DNA from: Fremontodendron californicum
Taxonomy: Eukaryota; Streptophyta; Magnoliopsida; Malvales; Malvaceae
Direction of reading: 5' to 3'
DNA length: 64,000 nt
Assembly (NCBI GenBank): GCA_030761205.1
Contig: JAULJL010000028.1
Coordinates: 15,365,001-15,429,000, forward strand
The number at the start of each line of letters is the position of its first letter. Within the stretch, counting starts at the first letter, position 1. The translations under genes and the position numbers were made by a program. The notes under the pieces were generated by a model. The model was not told the DNA's origin. It ran no database searches and was given only the letters and a program-made list of their open reading frames with translations. Below, in pieces: positions 58,430 to 64,000 of the stretch.

Positions 58430-58966
58430 ATGGATGATATTCTCAAAAGATTGCAGAAACGATTTCCTCCTTTTCCTCGGAATATTTTACTGAAGCTTTA
58501 CCAAGTTCGATTTGAAAGATTAAGAATGCTTATGCACAAAGGGATTCCTGAAGACATACGTTGGATAATTGAAGCCAAGGTACGTGAAGATGAATATCTT
58601 CCTGTTTTGCATTTACCAGGTACAGGTAGAAGCACTTTTGCAAAGAAGCGACGAGCAAAGCGCATGAGTTCAAATTGCCACAAATGTGCACGATGGACGT
58701 GTAACGGTAAATGTCGTTCTATTGGGATTCCGTCCTCTAATCGAGATGATAAAATTGAATTCATTAAGGATGGACTGAGTAAGGAGAATTTGGGTAATAT
58801 CCAACTTTCTCTTGAGACGCATCCTAGTGGAGACGTACAAAGAGAAATTCTTGATTTATGGCCGCAATTCCAAAGGGAATGGCAACATCTTGGGAATCTG
58901 ATGTTAAAAGACCCTGTTTGCCAGCTTGTAAGAAAACTGGATGGGAAGCATATCCTCGACTCATAG
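58430..58966 (+). CDS. cysteine-rich basic protein resembling carlavirus nucleic-acid-binding protein
   Basis: 178 aa, intact. The N-terminal ~55 residues are amphipathic (LKRLQKRFPPFP, VRFERLRMLM). A glycine/arginine patch, GTGRSTFAKKRRAKR (residues ~64-78), is followed by a Cys cluster, CHKCARWTCNGKC (C-x2-C-x4-C-x3-C), which could bind zinc. The arrangement of G-R-S, arginine/lysine run, C-x2-C cluster and an acidic/hydrophobic tail matches the layout of the small cysteine-rich RNA-binding silencing suppressors of carlaviruses, from family knowledge. The ORF is longer than those (usually 100-130 aa) and its tail is unique. The resemblance is by eye; convergence is possible. It sits where Athila elements carry env-like genes. 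Confidence 0.5.
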   Translation: MDDILKRLQKRFPPFPRNILLKLYQVRFERLRMLMHKGIPEDIRWIIEAKVREDEYLPVLHLPGTGRSTFAKKRRAKRMSSNCHKCARWTCNGKCRSIGIPSSNRDDKIEFIKDGLSKENLGNIQLSLETHPSGDVQREILDLWPQFQREWQHLGNLMLKDPVCQLVRKLDGKHILDS

Positions 58967-59325
58967 AAGGCGTTTAAGCCGTTTCTGGACGTAAAACCAG
59001 AGGAAGATGTGAGCCACAATCACAACTACAATAAATGACTTCTCAGCTTTTGGTTTGATTTGCAATAACTTCATTTCGGTTTAATTTACGATTTGTGTAA
59101 TTATTCTCATTTTTTTTTTGCATTGGTCTTTTACGGTTGCTTTTTCTTTTCTTTTTGATTTTCTTCCTGAAATCATGCAAAAATCTTTTGTTAGGTTAAC
59201 ATTTTCTTCTGACAGGTCAGATACACTTTCGGCGATATTATTACTCTTGTCTGATTCACTACTCAGTCCTCTATATATTACACCATGTACTCATTCTCTT
59301 TCAGGCACTCGAAAAAGAAAAAAAA
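58967..59325 (+). other. spacer with splice-acceptor-like site before the LOG ORF
   Basis: About 360 bp, noncoding. The segment tactcattctctttcag ends at 59304, 21 bases before the LOG start codon, and is a good 3' splice-site match. A branch-point candidate was not assigned. Confidence 0.45.
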
Positions 59326-59973
59326 ATGGAAAGTACTTCGTCCCAACGCATTAAAAAAATTTGTGTCTTTGGAGGTGCTTATCCAGGGAAAAATAACATA
59401 TTCGCTGATGAAGCCATAAGAGTTGGAGTAATACTTGCCCAACAAAAGATCCAGTTGATTTATGGAGGCGGTAGTACGGGTTTAATGGGAGCAGTCGCTA
59501 CAGCAGCACACGCCGGAGGAAGTCCAGTTCTAGGAATCGTGCCAAAACTATTCACAAATTTTTGTGGACCTACCGTGGGTAAGGAAATACAAGTCTGGAG
59601 TATCCCTGAACGGATGACAATCATGTACCATTCTGCCGATGCATTCATTGCTTTACCAGGAGGTCTGGGTACATTGGAAAAAATAGCTTGCGTGGCTTCT
59701 TGGTCATCTTTGGTCACAAATAAGAAACTCATTGGTTTGCTTAATATTAATGGTTATTTTAGTAATTTGCTTTCATATTTAGATAATGCTGTGGATAATG
59801 GATTCATGTTTTCAGAGGCAAGGAGAACCATAATTTCTGCTACAACCATTGAAGATTTACTCAAAAAGCTCCAAGCTTATGAGTATTTATCTGCTACGGT
59901 TGTTTCGCAAACGCTCGGAAAAAGAAAAAGAGATATGGACGAGCAAGGAGTGGATTGCACTTTGTCTTTGTGA
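59326..59973 (+). CDS. LOG: LOG-family cytokinin riboside 5'-monophosphate phosphoribohydrolase, intronless, inside an LTR element
   Basis: 215 aa, start ATG at 59326, stop TGA. LOG enzymes release active cytokinin base from the riboside monophosphate in one step. The Rossmann-like fold motifs are in order: KICVFGGAYPGKN (~10-22), LIYGGGSTGLMGAV (~44-57), VLGIVPKLF (~67-75), then PERMTIMYHSADAFIALPGG with GTLEK giving the family signature PGGxGTxxE (~111-119). C-terminal AVDNGFMFSEARRTIISA follows the family pattern. The length fits plant LOGs (about 210-230 aa). The tail GKRKRDMDEQG is basic and unusual. Host LOG genes have several introns; this copy has none, so capture through mRNA is likely. 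The sequence looks clearly diverged from typical plant LOGs, so the capture may be old. No disabling change was seen. Confidence 0.85.
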   Translation: MESTSSQRIKKICVFGGAYPGKNNIFADEAIRVGVILAQQKIQLIYGGGSTGLMGAVATAAHAGGSPVLGIVPKLFTNFCGPTVGKEIQVWSIPERMTIMYHSADAFIALPGGLGTLEKIACVASWSSLVTNKKLIGLLNINGYFSNLLSYLDNAVDNGFMFSEARRTIISATTIEDLLKKLQAYEYLSATVVSQTLGKRKRDMDEQGVDCTLSL

Positions 59974-61939
59974 CATTATCTAACATTTTGTTTGTTGTGT
60001 CTCAGTTATAATAAGTGGTTAGCAACCTCTGCAGGTAATATCTCCTAAATTCTACCTTTAGTAGGGGGTAAGGGACATATTTCGCTAATTTAAAAAAAAA
60101 AGTTTGTTGTGTTTTAAGCAATTTAGAAGTATTCATTCTGAACAAGGTCTGAGTAAGGGAGACTTGAGACATACCTTGTCAGTTTGATTTTAATCTTTTT
60201 ATGTTTACTTGTTAATTTTTGTTTAGTATTTTAGGATTATTTAGGTTGCATGAGTTTGTTTTGTTTTGAGTCTTAGTTATTCCTATTCTTATGTTATTAG
60301 TTCTTTTCTCTTACACATGATTCTTTCATTTGGGTTAATAGACTTACATTGAGGACAATGTAAGAATTAAGTGTGGGGGGAACGATTTAGGATTTCTTTT
60401 ATTTTTGTCTACTATTTTTTTTATGAGTCTTTATTATTATTATTATTATTATTTTTTAGTGTGTTTTAGTTCCTTTTAATACAATGATGAGATATGAATT
60501 GCATAAGTCTAAAACAGATTTATTAGTGAGAAGATTTTCATGAGAATTGAGCTTGATGTCAACCTTTTTATGAGCCAATGTTAATATGATATGTTGATTG
60601 AGAAAGAAGCATGTTTAGACTTAATCTGACTTGTATAATCATCCTTGTGAGTTTTTGAGCCTATAATGATTGATGCATTATACAAATCAATCTAATTTCT
60701 TTCTTGAGTGCTCTTATGATTACATGATTCTCTAGAACTTGCTTTAAACCGTTTGAGACTATATTGATACATGTGACAACATGAATATGATAGAGGCATT
60801 AGGATTATAACCAGAGCCAAACAGCCATCCATTATTAATGTTCTAAGAGAACATCCCCACTAGTGAGCCAATTTGAGCCTACATTAAATATGCTGTTTTA
60901 TTGGTAACCACAACTTACACCTAGCCTAAATATACTTATATCCTTACCCTTGTTCTAAAGATGGATTATATATTTTGAGACATATTGAAAAAAACAAGGG
61001 ATATTTTTAGTTGAAAATTCGGGTTAGAAACAAAAGATAAGTGTGGGGAAGAAAAGAAAAGAAAAAGTCAAGAGAAAAAGAAAGGGATCATTGTTAAATA
61101 CATTCCCATATTCAAAAAAAAAAAAAATCTTCTCTTGAACTTCTAGTTAAAGTAAAGAAAAAGATGTTACAAAGTTGGTTAGAATGAAGCAAAGGCTCAA
61201 CATGAATATTTAGCCTATGTGACTATGTACTTGTAAAGAGTTTTGAGAAATTTATTTGTATGATCTTATTATGTCTCTAAACTCTATGAACTCTTTGGAA
61301 CCTTTGTGATATCTTTATCCTTTTGTTCTTTAACCACATTATAACCCTTTGGCCCCATTACAACCTTGAATAAAGACCTCTTGATTTATGAAGTTGTATG
61401 ATCTAAATAGTGGAGAATAGGTGGACAAGCAAGCATATGGTAGAAGTGTTTTCATGAGATTGATTGAGTGTAAACACTTTACCACTACTTTAAAGAGTGA
61501 AAATCATGAGAGTATCCCATGTGAGAGGTTGAGATTAAGTTTGAATATGCACTATTTTGATTGAAATATGTTATGTTAATATTGGCTTAACTCATTTATT
61601 TACATTCAAGCATGAATTTTTGTGAAATTCTTTGAGCTATTGATTAGTTTATAAGACTTGTTCAAAGATTGTCTCTAATTTATATTGAAAGGATTAGGAG
61701 TAAATATTTTTAGTGTATGTAGTTTACTTATATTTTAGTTTTTCAATGTTTGTGGGTATCGTTCTAGCAAAACCTCACGAGACTAAACTCGTCCACTAGG
61801 GACACCTAGGGGTTTAAAGGCTTGTGTCACATGCTAAGTGCCACCGTGATTTCCTACGAAAATGGATTAGATTAGATTTTCTTATTTTATTTTTATTGAG
61901 TCGTTGCTAGGGACTAGCAACAATCTAAGTGTGGGGGTG
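59974..61939 (+). other. 3' UTR of the cargo-bearing element with three polypurine-like tracts
   Basis: About 2 kb without a gene. It contains ACATTGAGGACAATGT (60346-60361) next to ttaagtgtggggggaacg (60366 on), aagtgtggggaagaaaag near 61040, and the true tract ctaagtgtgggggtg ending at 61939 against the LTR. A (TTA)n run lies at 60428-60455. The same palindrome plus G-tract pair occurs in the older Athila-like element at 36112-36147. Confidence 0.7.
61925..61939 (+). other. polypurine tract
   Basis: ctaagtgtgggggtg directly before the 3' LTR (TGATAAC). It has the same form as the tract at 34914-34930 of the other Athila-like element. Confidence 0.8.
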
Positions 61940-63450
61940 TGATAACTCGTATAATTATATAGTTCTTAGTTATGTTTTATTATTGTTTTGTGTCAAATAC
62001 GAGTTATTATTGCTTAGTCTAATTGTGTTTATGATATTTTATATTTTTATATAATTTGGTGTTTTTCACGAGTTTCTTTGAGTGATTTCAGATTACTAGG
62101 TTAAATCAACAATTAAGGGCAAATCCAGTTCAGTTCCAGTTCCGACACCTTTTGCCATATCAGCTATATCTGGAGTTTCAGTGAAGCATTAAGGCTGAAA
62201 TTTTTACAGTGCATAGTTAAGAGGCATATCTATCTTTTTCATGTTTTGCACTTCTTGAAACGGAGTCGTTTTCCCTAGCGAAATCGACCATCAAGTTGGC
62301 TGATGTGCAATGACGTCTGTGCTGACCTATTTTGGTATTTTGACCATATCTTCCGATCCACATGAGAAAATGATCTGATTCCAACGGCTATGGATCCGTA
62401 ACTGATAGGGGTATATTTTTCTAGAAGACCATTTGATCAGATCGAGCCTCCAACATTGACAAAATCGACCATCAAGCTGGCTGATCAGAATTGTCATACA
62501 ATATGACGAAAATTGTTAGAAAAATGCACCCACCTATTATACCTACCTTTGAAATTTATAAAGCTTGTCTCTTGTCATTTAGCTCTCCAAAATGTGTATA
62601 AATAGAGGGTCTTGGATGATTGTAAGAGTATCATTATAGATTGGTAGGATATTAGCCATTGTAATAAAATTCTCTAAGTTTTCTTCTTCTTTCCTTTCTC
62701 TAGTTTTCTTTTTCTTTATTTACTTATGTTTCTTACATTTCTTTTCATTTTATTCATATCTAGTATGTGTTGCTAATCATATTGTTGAGATGATGAGGTG
62801 AAGCTTTTGGTAAATGCTAAGGTTAGTCTATAAGACATGAGCTAAAATGAATCATCATTTATAAACACTAGTATAGATAATATTTTCTTTTGGTTTAAAA
62901 TCATACTTGCAAAGTAGGGATCTTGATTCATTATTGACAATGAAAATGGCACAGTAAATGCTTGGTTTCATAACCTTGATTTGTTGTAGACATATACCTT
63001 GGCATAAGGAATGCTTGGACTCTTTTTGTGAGTTTTGAGGACACCAAATGAACATAATATCATATGCTATGGACGTTGGACAATTTGGACTGAATTACTA
63101 AACCTTCCGATTGGAATCTCCCTTATGTGTGAATTTCAATTGTGTAATAAAACAAGATTAATCTTAGCATAACACCAAGAGTGGATTCTCTAACCTCAAC
63201 ATCTTTTCTTATTGTTTTTATATCTTGTTTAATTTCTTTTATTTTATTTTGTTTATTTTGTTCTCTAATATCTTGTTTATCTTGTTTTGTTGTTGATTCC
63301 CTAATATCTTGTTTACTTTATTTTTCTTATATATTTATAAACTTATACTTACTAATACGCTTCCCTGTGGTTCGACCTCGGACACCCGAGAATTTATTAC
63401 TTGAACATAACCTGCACTTGGGTTTACAACTCTTAATTGAGTCTCCATCA
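61940..63450 (+). repeat. 3' LTR of the cargo-bearing element
   Basis: 1511 bp, about 99% identical to the 5' LTR. Differences include ccaacacc/ccgacacc, cactgaag/cagtgaag and one extra A in gacaaaatcgacc. Confidence 0.93.
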
Positions 63451-64000
63451 ATGATCCCGTTCAAGTTCAGGATGACTAAATGACATCCTCGGTGCTGTGA
63501 ACTCCGATGAGGCCGATTGACGCGTCCACCCACGTTGTCGGCTAGTTCTAAGAGCTTCCATATCCTGTGTAAAAGGGACTGGAGTTGAAGTTCGTCCCGT
63601 AAATGGCATACTCCTAACATCCTCATACACCGACGGTGGACAAACAAAAGGCCGACCTTCATTTTTATACCATCCTATGTAATCATCAGATGGGTTGAAA
63701 TTATTACCAACAATCGGATAACCTGTCGAAATTCGTTGACAACGTATATTCCACCAATGGATCCAATGTTCATGCTTCGCAGGCCAGAATTTCTCATGAC
63801 GACCACGCATGTCGATCTTGTGAAGCTTATCAAGGTTCACCGGGGTTTGCGGAATTGGTTGTTGCATCCCAAATTATCGCAACACCCTGTCAGTTTGGTG
63901 CCACTCTACATATGAAAAGCATATCAATGCTGTGTTTGCTTTCCATATATTACAATTATTGTAAGCATCCGATGGGAGGCATGCCATAATTTCACTTGAG
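63451..64000 (-). pseudogene. plant-mobile-domain (PMD)-like gene, 5' part (continues beyond window)
   Basis: The minus-strand frame is open from the window edge, reading FSYVEWHQTDRVLR, one stop (TAA, probably from CAA Gln, about 63872), then FGMQQPIPQTPVNLDKLHKI, WPAKHEHWIHWWNIR and PSDDYIGWYKNEGRP. These are characteristic of the C-terminal half of PMD proteins (MAIL1/MAIN-like, often carried by Mutator-like and gypsy elements). It continues in frame into 53785-53352 once the retrotransposon is removed. The one stop and the 9.7-kb insertion make it a pseudogene. Confidence 0.75.

Larger units (their letters stand above)
53786..63450 (+). mobile_element. young Athila-like retrotransposon carrying CRP-like and LOG cargo genes
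   Basis: 9665 bp with a perfect 5-bp target duplication ATGAT (53781-53785 and 63451-63455). LTRs 53786-55295 and 61940-63450 start TGATAACTCG and end TCCATCA, and differ at roughly 15 positions (about 1%). Primer binding site 55302-55320 and polypurine tract before 61940 are canonical. Gene order: gag, protease fused to the integrase C-terminal domain, a 178-aa cysteine-rich ORF, a LOG-family ORF, then a long 3' UTR. RT, RNase H and the integrase core are absent, so it needs a helper. It is inserted in an exon of the PMD-like gene. Confidence 0.93.

Noticed and set aside
58498..59019. 173-codon minus-strand frame
   Set aside because: It is antisense to the cysteine-rich ORF, with no domain. 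The plus-strand frame has a start beside an acceptor-like site and a coherent composition.

Overview
This is nuclear DNA from a flowering plant, most likely a eudicot. The evidence is an intact spliced EMSY-like host gene, several plant-specific retrotransposon lineages, plant Mutator-like and hAT-like DNA elements, and a stretch that looks like plant mitochondrial DNA. The species cannot be named from this window. Most of the 64 kb is nested transposable elements in various states of decay, and no tRNA, rRNA or CRISPR array was seen.

Layout. 1-960 is relatively GC-rich, organelle-like sequence. 961-5512 is AT-rich and holds small degenerate repeats. 5518-28089 is a complete 22.6-kb Ogre element (Ty3/gypsy, Tat lineage) read on the minus strand. 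It has 4.8-kb LTRs, an AACAA target duplication, ORF1, gag, protease, an in-phase predicted intron, RT, two RNase H domains, integrase and a 71-bp tandem array in its 3' region; all its genes carry stops or frameshifts. 29399-30826 is a large inverted repeat. 30908-39590 is a broken alpha/beta-hydrolase pseudogene. Its intron holds two copies of an 8-bp-TSD MITE and a rearranged gag-only Athila-like element (32881-39083) whose left end is an inverted LTR piece. 39750-41063 is a long-TIR element with a 10-bp target duplication. 42822-46333, plus a 5' UTR exon near 47.3-47.85 kb, is the only host gene that looks functional: an EMSY-like protein of 411 aa in 9 coding exons on the minus strand.

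From about 48.2 kb to beyond the right edge lies a Mutator-like element. It has ATCGCC hairpins, a 97-bp tandem array with telomere-like boxes, a decayed MuDR-type transposase (plus strand) and a convergent plant-mobile-domain gene (minus strand). That second gene is split by a young Athila-like retrotransposon, 53786-63450 (ATGAT target duplication, LTRs about 99% identical).

The most interesting item is this young retrotransposon. It has lost RT, RNase H and the integrase core, so that protease is fused to the integrase C-terminal domain. In the place where Athila elements keep an env-like gene it carries two cargo ORFs. One is a 178-aa cysteine-rich basic protein that resembles carlavirus nucleic-acid-binding proteins. 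The other is an intact, intronless 215-aa LOG-family ORF (cytokinin riboside monophosphate phosphoribohydrolase) with the PGGxGTxxE motif. Each cargo ORF is preceded by a good 3' splice-site-like sequence, and a donor-like site lies just before gag, so spliced subgenomic mRNAs are plausible.
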